From positions 65,236,079-65,300,078 of the forward strand of contig OY829327.1 of assembly GCA_963691655.1 (NCBI GenBank): a stretch of 64,000 nt of DNA, read 5' to 3'. The translations under genes and the position numbers were made by a program. Below are positions 23,972-35,054 of the stretch, one piece after another. The first letter of the stretch is position 1; the number at the start of each line of letters is the position of its first letter. The stretch is from Toxonevra muliebris (taxonomy: Eukaryota > Arthropoda > Insecta > Diptera > Pallopteridae). The notes below the pieces were generated by a model. The model was given only the letters and a program-made list of their open reading frames with translations. It did not search any database and had not been told where the DNA came from.

Positions 23972-24131
23972 TCTGCACCACTGCAAAGCAGCCACCGAAG
24001 ACTTATTGGTCTTCATGTCCGAAGAGAATGTGGATATGGCCTTAATCCAAGAACCCTGGCTCATCCCAGGCAATGTTCAGGGGTTAAGGTCCAAAAACTA
24101 CAACCTTTTCTATCCACAAACAGAAGGTAAA
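23922..24131 (+). pseudogene. LINE ORF2 start: AP-endonuclease N-terminus, truncated
   Basis: From ATG 23922, overlapping ORF1 by about 50 bases in another frame, the translation contains LQVVQINLHHCKAATEDLL and MALIQEPWLIPGNVQGL. These are the first two conserved blocks of the apurinic-type endonuclease of LINEs: the N-x-H block, then the metal-binding E in the QEPW block. Similarity breaks off at about 24131, well before the catalytic histidines and the reverse transcriptase. A LINE missing its 3' part is unusual, because target-primed insertion normally loses the 5' end, so a later deletion or insertion is implied. Confidence 0.7.
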
Positions 24132-24158
24132 ATTCGAACATGTAACGTAAATGAGAGT

Positions 24159-24588
24159 AATTCGGATCGATGTATATAATTCGGATCGGTTTTGTTTTGC
24201 TAATAACTTTTCTTTGGTATTTTTTAAAATTACGTCCTTTATCAAAACGAACGATTTCCCCTTTCTAATGGTATGCAACACTAATTTCAATTATTTCAAA
24301 TTAATCAGTTGTGAGCGAAGAAACAAAGAGTGAGCGTATTTTCATACAAAGTCTTAGCAAATAATATAAGAAACCCCCAAATTTTATAACAATAATAACT
24401 TTTGTGCTGGTAAGTACATTTATACAATTTATATAGGGTTTTGTTCACTAAACATTCTGCTATAGTTTGATAAAAATAAGCACCATTTTAGAAAACATAC
24501 TAAGAAAAAAATTGGCTTTTAAAATCGATCCGAATTACCAGCATGCTTTTTTCTACTTACATATAATTCGGATCAATGATCCGAATTA
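24159..24588. repeat. Cluster of five AATTCGGATC motifs ending in a 25-bp palindrome
   Basis: AATTCGGATC occurs at 24159, 24178 and 24565, and its inverse GATCCGAATT at 24527 and 24578. The last pair forms a palindrome at 24564-24588: TAATTCGGATCA, one spacer base, TGATCCGAATTA. The block abuts the truncated LINE ORF2. The same motif recurs at 50247 and at about 52690. Confidence 0.65.
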
Positions 24589-25334
24589 CACTACTCAACA
24601 AGATTTTGCACAACGAGAGGCGGTAACATTTTCTATAGTGAAATTTTCCGCAGAATCTGAATATCCTAGTGATTATTTTCGATTAGCCCCAATTTTCCAT
24701 GTAGATGGCAAAAATCAAAAAAGTGTACTGTTATAGTACATACTTCAATTAAATGGTTGTAAAAATTTTATTTTCAACCAATGAATTGTATATTTTAGAT
24801 GGGAGTATCAGTAATATTTCTGTTATGATCGAAAATAGTTAAAAGAAAATCGCATTTTTCATATTATTTCAAACAAATTTCAACTTTGATGCCCTATATC
24901 TCAAAATAATTAACAAAAATGGGTAACAAAAAGTAGGCCTCTTATCTTATAGAAAATTTTATTTCAAAATTTTTGACAAATATATATGTCTATGAAAAAG
25001 TCATAATTTACGAAACTATAGCATTTTATTAACATCAATGCAAAAACCATTTTTTCTTTTACACCAATTTTATTCTAATCAAGCAACAAAATTTCAACTT
25101 CTTGTTTTATAGTAATTTAGGGTCGCTAATTATCACAGCGTACTCAGTTTTTCTCCATCACATCTAGTTCTCCCACATATTGACCTGAAATTGGCAGAAT
25201 GGGGTCTTCAGGGGCTATTAAGAAATTTCTTTATTTCAGCAGATACGAATTTGGTGTCTGAAGCAAAATTGTTAAGCACAAACACCAAATTTAACAAACA
25301 AAAATGTTAAGGTGGCATAACACTTGAGCTAATA
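24589..25334. other. AT-rich DNA, no gene recognised
   Basis: I see no gene. Short chance frames only. Confidence 0.5.
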
Positions 25335-25471
25335 GGAGATATACAGGTTCCCACGCAACCGGTCGACTCCAGACCAACTGCTGAAGGCAATCACAATGGG
25401 CCTACTTGGCCTCCGCGAGAAAGTAGCATATTTCACTGCTACACGCCTTCTAAACCTAACCTAACCTAACT
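25335..25471 (+). mobile_element. LOA-type LINE or SINE 3' tail
   Basis: The block contains AATCACAATGGGCCTACTTG and ends in CCTAACCTAACCTAAC. The same pair of landmarks (ATCACAATG-GCC, then CCTAACCTAACC) closes the LINE at 33189-33261, and a similar one closes the SINEs at 52.6 and 38.9 kb. This is a 5'-truncated 3' end. Confidence 0.55.
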
Positions 25472-25744
25472 AGTGAATTTTTGAAGTCATCTGTATTTGA
25501 TAATATAAAATCGACGTTACGTAGCACTGTTGATGACCCCCCGCCCCCCATGCAACACTTCGTAACAAATTGTCGGAAAAAAAAGAACTAAGAACATTTA
25601 CGGTTTCAACGATTTTACATGTGTAATGAAGCGTCGTTATAAGCGAACTTCACAATTTTTTTATTCTTGTCATTTTATATATATTCTGTATTTATTTTCA
25701 TTCTTTACTTATATTCTACTTAAGTTATTCACCATAACTAGTAT

Positions 25745-25824
25745 CTAGCACACACGCAGTCATCCTTGTTACCCACATCAATACCTCATAACACAAACTC
25801 ACCACACCAATCGCTGATACACAC
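25745..25824 (+). repeat. Minisatellite unit 1, about 78 bp (left of the hAT insertion)
   Basis: CACACACGCAGTCATC, then GTTACCCACATCAATAC and ACACAAACTCACCACAC, ending GATACACAC. The unit continues at 27305 after the inserted element. Confidence 0.75.
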
Positions 25825-27304
25825 CAGCGATGCCAACTTGCGGGAATTCCCCGATTTGAGGCGAATTTTACTTGGTGCGGGGAATCGGGGAATGAGCTGT
25901 TTTTTGCGGGGAATTTGAAGTCGTTCACCTTTTAGTCATAAACATTTAACTTACGCAATATTTCATATTTTGGGTCTTAAAATCTTCGTCTTTTCTTAAG
26001 TGGGCCCTGCGATTTATTGGTTTGGAGAAATCGATTTTTGAAAAAGAGTGTTATTTGAGAGTATTATAGTTCGAAAGTATTTTGTGGAAATTTCAGAGAG
26101 ACGCGGAGTGCTGTCATAGATATAGACGTTCGACCGTCCAGCACCTCCTGATTAATAACACTTAACCCTTGCTGACTAATCTGTTAACTTATAAATTACG
26201 ATCAGCCATCATAAAGAAGATGAAATATATTTTATATGTTAAAAACCGATAATCAAAACTTTGAACCCGTTTTTTTTCAAAACAAGGTTTTTGTCATTTT
26301 ACCACGTTTATATTAACTCGCTTTCAATGGTGTCTGTCTGTCTGTCAGTCTGTTCGGTACAAATTTTGTAATCGATTTTAAACTAACTTCCTGATGAGCT
26401 AGAGACTTGAAATTTTAAATATAGTTCAGAACTGAAAGACAATGCAATATGAAGTATCTAAAATATCTAAAATATACATAAATATAATAATATTAAAAAT
26501 ATTAGCATCGGAAGTTTTTCCATTTTTTTCATAGATCAAAGCATTGAGCAAAGCATAGAGATAAAATTGCTAGCCATTTCGGTGAACTATTCATCCATCA
26601 ATTTCCTATTGCATGCGAACCACGTTTGTTGTTTTAAATCATACAAGTATTTTCGTCCTACTAAAATTCACAGTTACAAATTTTCAAGACAATCTGTATG
26701 GGATAAGGAATCTATATGTGGTTGTGAATCTGTATGGGGTTAGGAGAAATTATTTTATACTTTTTAGTCCATTTTAAAAACGTGGTATATTAAAAATATT
26801 TTTTATTTAAATTATTTTTTATTTGAGTTGGTTCTCCTTTGCGAACCTTGACATCCAAAAGTGGGCTGAGTCTTGTTTATCTATCAAAATGAACGTCTAG
26901 TAACTCGAAACACCCTATCTCGTTCAAATTTGGTGTGGCAACTACTACCCAATAGGATTAAATTTTATGCAAGCTTGAGCCGGATCGATTTTGAGATTGG
27001 GTTCCCTTGAAGTGAAATCTCCCATGTGCCAAAATAATTCCGGAGTCAGAAGGTACATTTCTATTAATCTACCAGTCCCGTAAAAATTTATTAAGTTTTG
27101 GACCAAGAAAGTTCAGGGTTACCTTAATATAACACTCATTGAGGTCAATTTTAGGTAATTTTTCGTTTTTGTAAAATTTGTATATGGAAAGTGCGTGTCG
27201 CGCTGTTATAATATGAAATTATATCGATGCGGGGAATTTGATCGAAAATCGGGGAATTTCTCGAGGGCTATCGGGGAGAAAGAAAAAATGAGTTGGCATC
27301 CCTG
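25825..27304. mobile_element. Non-autonomous hAT element with 8-bp duplication
   Basis: The left end CAGCGATGCCAACT and the inverted right end CAGGGATGCCAACT match at 13 of 14, and both subterminal regions contain GGGGAATT / AATTCCCC motifs. The flanks carry the identical 8-mer ATACACAC (25817-25824 and 27305-27312). CAG-starting ends with 8-bp duplications are diagnostic of hAT. The 1,480-bp interior holds no transposase, and a (TGTC)n-type stretch lies at about 26329-26350. Its block at 25975-26037 recurs near 58761-58815, a second fragment of the family. Confidence 0.85.
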
Positions 27305-27425
27305 ATACACACACACGCAGTCATCACGGTTACCCACATCAATACATCACAACACAAACTCACCACACTGATCGGTGATACACACACACTCAAGTATCAC
27401 TGTTACTCACATCAGTACGGCAGTG
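27305..27425 (+). repeat. Minisatellite units 2 and partial 3 (right of the hAT insertion)
   Basis: ACACGCAGTCATCACGGTTA, CCCACATCAATACATCAC and ACACAAACTCACCACAC repeat unit 1. A third, diverged unit starts at about 27385 (CACACTCAAGTATCACTGTT). Units are close to 78 bp. Confidence 0.7.
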
Positions 27426-27499
27426 ACTGTGATTCTGTGTGGCAGGGAATATGCAGAGAATGGAAACTCACAATACATATGCAAAAATTTGATATGCTT

Positions 27500-28616
27500 C
27501 CCTGCAGTGAAACAGCGAACTAGATACAAAAAGATCTAGTTCTGTGGTTGGAACAAAATCACTAGTTCGGTAGTTAGTTCCTAATTGAATGCAAAGATTC
27601 ACCAGTTGAAACCAAACAATTTTCTTTTTTTCTTGAACTAGTGCCAGTTCGAAGTCTTAAATGATCGGTATGCTGTGTCGTTTTACAAAAGCAAAAAAAC
27701 TTTGCTTCGCAATTGTTCTTCGTCATTTACTGCTATTTTAACAGTTATTGAATTTGTCTTCAACTAATTTTGCTCGTTATTGTGTAATTTTTTGACAATT
27801 CGGACGCAAGAGGCTAAGTGAATTTGTAAAAAGTGTTATTGTATAAAACAAATTAAAAAAGATTTGTAATTTGCTGAAAGTGTAGTTATTGATAAAATGT
27901 TGAACAAAAAGTTCGTAGATGAAAATAATCAACCTATCGTAAAGTACTGCGCATGAACGTAACCCATGGCCCAAATTTGCAGTCTCAATGTAAGTATTTA
28001 TTTATTTATTTGACATTTATTTAATAACTTATTTATTAATTTACTTATTTTTTGATTTATAAATTTATTCATTTATTTATTATTCTCTTTCAGAAATGAC
28101 TTATGCATAAAACAAAACATAAATGGAAACACTTGCTGAGCAAAAAGTCTTGGTAACCAAACAAACTTGTCAGAAGATAACCTGAATAAAGGTCATAAAA
28201 AATACTTATTCACATTCAAATAATATTATTATTGTTATGTATCAATAATGTGATTTAATATTCTTTGTCTAAGTTGTTATTATTTTGTTTAAAAAAATCG
28301 CCATATAATCAATTCGCATTTTATTTATTATCTATATGTGTAAAATGTAAGGGTTAAGATATTTAAGAACTAGTGTCGAAACTAGTAATTCAGGAACTAG
28401 TGAAAAAACTAGATATTACAGAACTAGTTATTGAAGGACAAGCAAAATCACTAGTCCTCTGGTAATGCATATGGTAACCAATCGACACCTCCAATGACAA
28501 CGCCATGTTAAATTCGCCAGTTGTAGCAAAGCAAAGTAGATAGACGTGGAACCAATCACTGTCCCTTAAGAACTATTGAATTCGCTAGTTCGGAACTAGA
28601 ACTTTTCACTGCAGGG
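27500..28616. mobile_element. TIR element with ACTAG-rich subterminal regions
   Basis: Both ends read CCCTGCAGTGAAA (27500-27512 and, inverted, 28604-28616). The subterminal parts are dense in ACTAG/CTAGT on both sides (27518-27660 and 28370-28600), the kind of repeated site transposases bind. Inside, ATG at 27897 opens a 19-codon frame (MLNKKFVDENN onward), and a plausible intron follows at 27990-28093. No target duplication is visible. It could be hAT- or P-like, with the gene almost entirely lost. Confidence 0.6.
27990..28093 (+). other. Intron-like segment
   Basis: It starts GTAAGT and ends with TATTCTCTTTCAG after an AT-rich (TTTA)n interior. The 104-nt length and strong sites match a fly intron. 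It lies inside the ACTAG-rich element, so it may be a leftover of its transposase gene. Confidence 0.35.
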
Positions 28617-29724
28617 TTAGGACTGAATTCTACAAAAACAATTTGCTGTGAAATGAAAAAGTTGGGTGTGGTAGAATTGAATTTTATTTAGGGTAGGACT
28701 GAATTAATTGAAAATCATATAGTGTGAAAATTCATATGGAGTGGCTGATGCTATGAAATTTCTACTACTTTGCATAAAAGTTAATACTTGTTACACCTTA
28801 CTTCAGATTCAAAGATTCTCTCCTTGTTTAGCCATCCGATGAGTTTAGATTATATATTCAAAATTTAGATAAGTTTTGTGAATGTTTTAATTCATCCTGT
28901 CATAAAATTGAAGTTACCCAATAATTATATGAGAAAATGATATTGACCTTTTTACTTGCTAGTTTTGCTCTATTTTTTCCAACTAGATTTTTTTAATGTA
29001 AATAACACATCTTTGATTTTCAAATGAGCTTAGGAGTTAGTACTCTACTTAAGGCACGCTAGTACAAAGTAACTAAATCCTGTATAGTTGCAAATGCACG
29101 ATATGTATACTTCAACAACGAAAAAGTTGGAAGTCTAATTTTATAATCAATTACATATCTTTTACATTTAAAACTTTTTATTTTAATGCATTCTTCAATG
29201 CAGCTTCACTTAATAACATTTCTCTTCCATAATTACAGCATTCATAATAGCTTTCCAGTCTTTAGCAACGTGGACTATAATGTAAGAGTACGCATTTTAT
29301 ATACAATTCACTAAGTAAAAAGGATTGTCCTGAAACGTTTAACTCATTTCAAACAATAATCTAACATCGGCAAATAGAATCATGGAAATTAACTACGTAC
29401 CAGGGCGAATATCCAAACCCATATATAGTTTGCTTCATTATTGACAGTATCCTCAGCAAATTTATCGCCTGAAGTGGAATTCACATGCCCATGCAATTTA
29501 ATAAGCTTATTTAAAGTAAATTTAATGTAAAATTTACAATTACATGAAATTTTCATTTATTAAGCAGCTATTTAATATTTCACCACCCTTCGCAATTTTA
29601 TAAGGCAAACAAAAACAACGATAGGTGAATTCACACGTACAGTATGTGTGAACATAAAAAATTAAAATTTGTTGACAGTTTTGACGTTTTAAAATAAAAG
29701 TCTATTCTCTGTATATTCTCTGGT
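28617..29724. other. AT-rich DNA, no gene recognised
   Basis: I see nothing beyond chance frames. Confidence 0.5.
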
Positions 29725-30190
29725 GTGTGGTCATCATCAGCGCAAGATGATGATCATATAGACATCACACTGTTGTAGGCGGTTGTAACGCAAGTAGTTC
29801 CTACATCGTTGGCAACCACCTACAATCATCGCTGTATTACTTACGACGGTAACACAAGTGTGCGTTGGTCGTAGAGAGTGGGAATTGCTTGCCCCTTTCC
29901 CCTCAGACGTCTTGAACCACCTACCGTCACCAACACCATAAAACAAGCCACGGTGCCTCACCGATATAAAAGGTCGATGCACAGAGTCTATCCAGGAGTC
30001 TGTCTGGAGTCTGGCTACGCGCTCGATCAGGTGCTACAGTTAACCTGCGGTCGTTCTATTTTCTACTAGTAATCTTTTCATTTGAATTGTTGAGTCAGTT
30101 TGCAACACAATAAATTAATTAAGTTTATAACGTTTCGGAAAAACTATCAGTGTTTATTTTAATTGGCTCGATTACTGGAATCCGCTGAGG
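29725..30190 (+). mobile_element. Possible solo LTR
   Basis: A block much GC-richer than its surroundings (about 29737-30080) contains GATATAAAAGG (about 29963), a good TATA box, and about 150 bases on AATAAA (about 30109), a poly(A) signal. That order fits a retrotransposon LTR. I could not place a TG...CA border or target duplication, and the ORFs inside are unconvincing. A host promoter is an alternative. Confidence 0.35.
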
Positions 30191-30653
30191 TTATCCTGGA
30201 ACGTTTTACATGAGAAATTTCAAATGTCATAGTTCTGAAATTTTTATAAAATTTGTAAACTAGTGTTATTAGACAAAAATTAATATACGAATCTCAAGAT
30301 AGATACGGTTTCAAGCAACAATTTTAGCTTTCCACAGATATTTTTCACAGCTTTGAATTGTCACCGCCATAACTCTTTCACGTTCCTTTTCAAGAACACG
30401 TCGGGAAACAGTAGTAAGCAGTTATACATGTCTTTCCGTTACGCTGTTATTTCATGATCATTGAGTGGTGAATCGTCAAAGTTTAAGTATTCTAATAAAT
30501 GGCCTTACGGAAGTTTTTCTTGTGAAAGGCGGTTGGGACAAAATACGAAACGGTATTAGTCTTGTGAGGAAAATCTTAATTTTTGCTCTAGTAAATTTTG
30601 ACAGCAATGGCTGGCAAATCAACGATGGAAAATTACATTTTAAAAAAACTTAA
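30191..30653. other. AT-rich DNA, no gene recognised
   Basis: I see only chance frames. Confidence 0.5.
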
Positions 30654-30657
30654 TTAA

Positions 30658-31165
30658 CCCTTTATCACGCAAGATCATGGATTTTTAAAATTAGTACCTA
30701 GTTCGAAATAAACAAACACTAATTTTTTTTATTTTTGCTAATTTGTTCACAAAAAGATTTTATTTAAAATATTATGTTGGTTATGTTGTAACTTATTCAA
30801 AAACATGATTTTTGGTGTTGTTTGCGCATAATTATCACTATTCATCAATTAATATCGATTATTTGAAAATTTAGCTATCACATTTTTAGAAAAAATCGCA
30901 GTAAAATATATAAGTAAACTATGCTTTTTTAAAGTTATTACTTTTTCATTTGTAACCGAAAATGTCAAGTGAGTGCATTTTTTTTTGTTTGGTTGCAAAA
31001 TACGTTACGTTATCAGTTGTCAATAGATTTCAAATAACATAAAATAGTTGCACCAGTTTCTACTTAATCTGTTATGACACACAACCAAATAAAATAACAT
31101 GTCTGTAGAACTTTGTAAGAAAAAATTTGGTATGTTACATATCTGCAACACGGCGTGATAAAGGG
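30658..31165. mobile_element. piggyBac-type MITE with TTAA duplications
   Basis: TTAA borders both ends (30654-30657 and 31166-31169). The termini CCCTTTATCACGC are identical in inverted orientation over 13 bases. Interior 508 bp, AT-rich, non-coding. The CCCTTT ends and TTAA duplication are piggyBac hallmarks. Confidence 0.8.
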
Positions 31166-31169
31166 TTAA

Positions 31170-32172
31170 ACAATAATTGAAAAAAGCCTGTGAATGCAAT
31201 ATTTCGGAAATTTAAAGCTATATTGATTGCAATTTTATTAGAAGCAAAATCAATTAAAGAATGGATCGTACAATATATTGCAGCCCTTTTGCAGAAATCA
31301 ATATCGAGTAAAACGTGTGTTTGTGCAGTGATGCTATTATTGTTGTTTGTTACCCTGCTGCGCTCATCTTTTGTTTATATCATCTGTCAAATATTCATGT
31401 GGGCTACATAAATTTTTCGCCATTATATTCCTCTCACAAGTGTCAAAAATTTACTTACTCTAGCACTTTGATATCATTTGGCACATGCTCTTAGTATGCA
31501 AATGAAGAAAAAGCTAGATTGAATTACTAGGTATCACGTTGAGTAAAAAATATTCTTAAATCGATGAAAACAATAAAAAAAAAATGTAAAAAAATTGAGA
31601 TATTTAGAGTAATACTCCGCCAGTTTTCATTGGAGTGTTATAAATTATACACCAATTAAAGCGCCCATAAAAATTATGAATCAATTGACCACAGTTGAAG
31701 TTATAGGCGAATATAGGGTAAGACACCTGAAAATCGATTTTATGGCCCCAAACGCTGATTTCGCTGGTGTATTTAAAATTCCAAATATGCATTTTTTTCT
31801 TTGGCGTAGAACTTCAACATACATTATATATCGCACCAAGTTTTTTATAACTATAAAGCAATGTAATTTATTGATTTTATAAGTATTTCTCTTAAAAAAA
31901 TGAATTTAATGAAAACAATTTTAGCCTTTTGGGCTTGTATTAACAAAAACCCGATCATGAAAATCGGTAAATTTTTAACAGTTTTATGGCCATTTATCCA
32001 CATAATATAGCATGTTATACGTAAAAATACATATTTTGGAAAATCCGGAGAATCAAAATCCATTTTTGACCTATGGTGTATTCTGCAAATATTCTTAAAA
32101 TTATCCCTATATTCCATTTTTTGGGGACGATTTTTCAAAAAAAAAAAATCGACCCGGTCTAATGTAAACACA
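31170..32172. other. AT-rich DNA, no gene recognised
   Basis: Chance frames only. The 32030-32170 part holds a poly(A) run and an imperfect run into the next element. Confidence 0.5.
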
Positions 32173-32174
32173 TA

Positions 32175-32404
32175 TGGCCAATTTTTTGGTCTTTAACGTT
32201 ACAGTCGTAAAAGTCGTTAAAGACCACATAAAACGGTTATATCTTTAAAACGACAAAAGGTAAAAAAAAAATGTTCACATGAAATGTAAGCCTTGTGGCC
32301 TATTTTCATGTCAATGTACAAAAAATTTGGTTTCATGGGATATTTTCGACATATTTGCAAAAATATGCGTACGACTGTAACATTAAAGACCAAAAAATTG
32401 GCCA
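32175..32404. mobile_element. MITE with near-perfect 35-bp inverted ends
   Basis: Left TGGCCAATTTTTTGGTCTTT, continuing AACGTTACAGTCGTA, equals the inverted right end except C/T at one position (34 of 35). TA borders each side (32173-32174 and 32405-32406). It is 230 bp long with no coding content. The high arm identity suggests recent insertion or strong constraint, and it would form a long hairpin if transcribed. Confidence 0.8.
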
Positions 32405-32814
32405 TATATACAAATTATTGATCTTAGTCAAATTTGATGTAGAACTACATTTGTATATGTGTCAAGTTGTAGGCTATAAAATGTGATCATATCTCAAAGT
32501 GGGCGTGGCATTTTCACAACAATCCAGGATTTTCGAATATCATATCAAACTAAAGTAATAAAATTTGTTACGGAGACTCACTTGTTCCACACCAAACCAA
32601 TTCCCAAATATGGGTCTGATCAAGGGCGTATTAAAATTAGGGGAAAAGGACTTAGCTGGGCGATGGATGTAAACATATTAGAAACAAAAGTAGGCCACTG
32701 TGTAAATTTACGTGCCGACAGTAGCGGATCTAAGGTAGGGTGACCAGATTTTCAATTGCCAATTCGGACACTTTAAATTTTTGTCAATAAAAATATAAGG
32801 CATATTTTACCTAC

Positions 32815-33261
32815 CTGTGGTATTACCAGGCTAACATGGACCACTATGGACAATAGACGGCCTAGACAACTACTCAACCTTAGCAGAAACTCCATCAGCA
32901 CTACGATTTCGGTGCTCACGGGACACTGAATAATGGGGAGACATGCTGCAAGACTAGGACTGCCATCCAATGACTTCTATTGGGGATGCGGCTCCGAGGA
33001 GGAAGAAGAGGCAGTCCTCCATTCCATGTGCCCATCTCTGGCCAGGAGGAGACTAAAACTCCTGGGCTCACCTTTCTTCACTAGTCTGTCCGAGCTATCA
33101 TCTGTAAATATTAAGAACATAGCCAGATTCATTATGGAATCCTCATGGTTCTCCAATCCGTAAATGAGGGAGTTTCGCCGTACTGTGGTATCACAATGAG
33201 CCTAAATGTGCTTAAGTGTGCTTTCAAGCTGAAGGCTGCCACTCCAACCTAACCTAACCTA
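32815..33261 (+). pseudogene. LOA-type LINE ORF2 C-terminus and 3' tail
   Basis: From about 32834 the frame reads LLNLSRNSISTTISVLTGH, an in-frame stop at about 32925, then IMGRHAARLGLPSNDF, a Cys/His cluster (WGCG...VLHSMC) and LARRRLKLLG, LSSVNIKNIARFIMESSWF, ending at 33163. This is the domain after the reverse transcriptase in LOA/Jockey-group LINEs, with a zinc-knuckle-like motif. The tail has GGTATCACAATGAGCC, CCACTCCAACC and CCTAACCTAACC. It is 5'-truncated as usual for LINEs. The same tail motifs close the SINEs here, so LINEs of this family are the likely mobilisers of those SINEs. Confidence 0.75.
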
Positions 33262-33778
33262 GCTACATTTTGGGCGGTTTCATTAATTTTGGATTATAGA
33301 AAATCATTTTTCTTCTTAGTCGTAAACGTAATACTAAATGCAGTAGAAACTCGATTCTTGTACATACTAGATACTTACATACCTCACCTCTTTTCTTTGA
33401 ATACTGCTCTTTTTTTACTTTGTATTAGACTGAATAAAGTTCGGAGAAGTACCGTCCATTTTACACTGCTGACAAAATGCATTGAATTGGATTAGTTTTG
33501 AGCTTTAAATAAAGAATACTGTACCGACGATAACAAAACTCTCGATAAAGAAACTAACGTCGTGGTGCTCAATTCGAAAAAATTCCACCAGAGGAGGCCA
33601 TATCAGCATCCAATATTTGCTTGGAATGGGAGTAGCAAAACAATATTTTCTTAGAAGATGTTATGATGCTCCAAAGGATTAGAAGTAGTGTAGTACTGAA
33701 TAAGCGAGTCTGCACAAAACAAACCCAAATAGAATATTTCTTAAATTTCACATAAAATACTCACTTGGAACTTATTAT

Positions 33779-34211
33779 TATTATTATTATTTGAAGGAAG
33801 GACGACTCGAAAGTCAGGCACTGCGACCTATAAGATCTTTTGTACCAAAGCCCCAAGAAAGGAAGGGAGAAAGAAAGATAGATAAGAAACATACCCAAGC
33901 CGAGAATCGAACTCGGGTCTCCAGAAACAAGAGTCTGGCACTCTTCCACTAGACCACAGTGGCTATGGTAGGACCTACAGTTTAACACCGATTCCGAACG
34001 GCTATGTGGCAATTTTTTATCAGCTCGGTGGTCTTGCTATTACCAACCAAGGTGTGTACTTGTACACATTCTTTATAATTCGCATCCACTTCATATCGAT
34101 AGTGAATATAAGAAGTTTATGAGAATTAATTACCAGACCAAGACGGGAATCGAACCCGCAACCTTCTGGATGAAAGTCTAGTGCACTATCCACTAGACTA
34201 TCGAGGTCGTC
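33779..34211 (-). mobile_element. Two-headed tRNA SINE with 13-bp target duplication
   Basis: On the minus strand the element starts with head 1: GACCTCGATAGTCTAGTGG (tRNA-Asp-like A box) and GGTTCGATTCCCG (B box), then the body shared with the 52.4-kb SINE up to GTTAAACTGTAGGTCC. At about 33965 it switches to head 2: CCACTGTGGTCTAGTGGAAG and GAGTTCGATTCTCGG. A new body follows, ending in an (AAT)n tail at 33779. The whole 433 bp is flanked by TGGAACTTATTAT (33766-33778 and 34212-34224), so both halves entered together. The LOA-type 3' tail of the single-headed family is missing. Confidence 0.8.
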
Positions 34212-34224
34212 TGGAACTTATTAT

Positions 34225-34519
34225 ACAAGTGTATTGAATTAAAATATTAAAAGTAATAAACTTAGATTGTAAACAGATGTATGTAATTCCCTTTTAATTT
34301 GTATGGAAAATAAAAACTCGGTACTTGCGACAACCTCGAAACTTGCACCGGGCCAGGTATTCATTACGTGCAAGAATTGAGTTTCTACTGTATCTCAAAA
34401 ACCTGACTTGATAGCAAAAATCTGGGTATAGATTCGGAATCAACGCCATAAAATACCGTAAAAGCATCTGTTGTTTTCTTGGGTCAAAAAACATTACGCC
34501 TCCGGGGGACGAAGGGGGT
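34225..34519. other. AT-rich DNA, no gene recognised
   Basis: I see nothing specific here. Confidence 0.45.
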
Positions 34520-34722
34520 TTGGAGTTAAATATCCCCCAATTCAAAATATTTTTCAAGTTTATCTAAACTTTGAACTCAAATACCCCACAAACTCTCTAA
34601 ACAGAGTGTCGATCCAAATTACCTTTAAACATCTCCTATTATATCTAAATCACTAATTAAAATTACACAGTTTTCCTCAATTTTGTAATTATGCAAACAC
34701 CGTGTTTGCTTGTAATTCAGTT
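34520..34722 (+). repeat. Dispersed repeat, diverged copy (partners at 50.1 and 52.8 kb)
   Basis: It shares with the inverse of 52680-52910, in order: CAAGTTTATCTAAA, TTTGAACTCAAAT, AACTCTCTA, ATCCAAATTACC, CTCAATTTTGTAATTATG and AACACCGTGTTTGCTTGTAA. Identity is roughly 80% by eye. This copy lacks the SINE present beside the other two. Non-coding. Confidence 0.7.
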
Positions 34723-35054
34723 CAGTGATGCATGCTCTTCTAAACAAGAGCATGAAATACCGTTACCGCGTGCTTCCTGGATGTGGTTTTTGTAAATTTG
34801 TAAACACAGTATGTATTGCAAATTGAGCTATGTAGAACGTAGACTCTGCTATTCTGGAGGTAAAGTATCACTCCCAGATTTTCATGAATCAAATCAAAAC
34901 CATTTCTTAATTTGTTTTAATAAAAAAGATTTACTTCGCGCTTGTATAGTAAAAATAGCAAACGATCTGGCTCTATACTAGATATTTAAAATTCTCTAAA
35001 GGCTTTGTTCTTAATGTTTTTAAGATTTATAGCTGTGAAAAAGTCTATAAAGAA

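Noticed and set aside
33247..33261. CCTAACCTAACCTA as an insect telomere repeat (also 25450-25471)
   Set aside because: Only two to three units, and each directly follows a LINE-type 3' end, so it is a LINE tail. Flies also generally lack the TTAGG telomere repeat.
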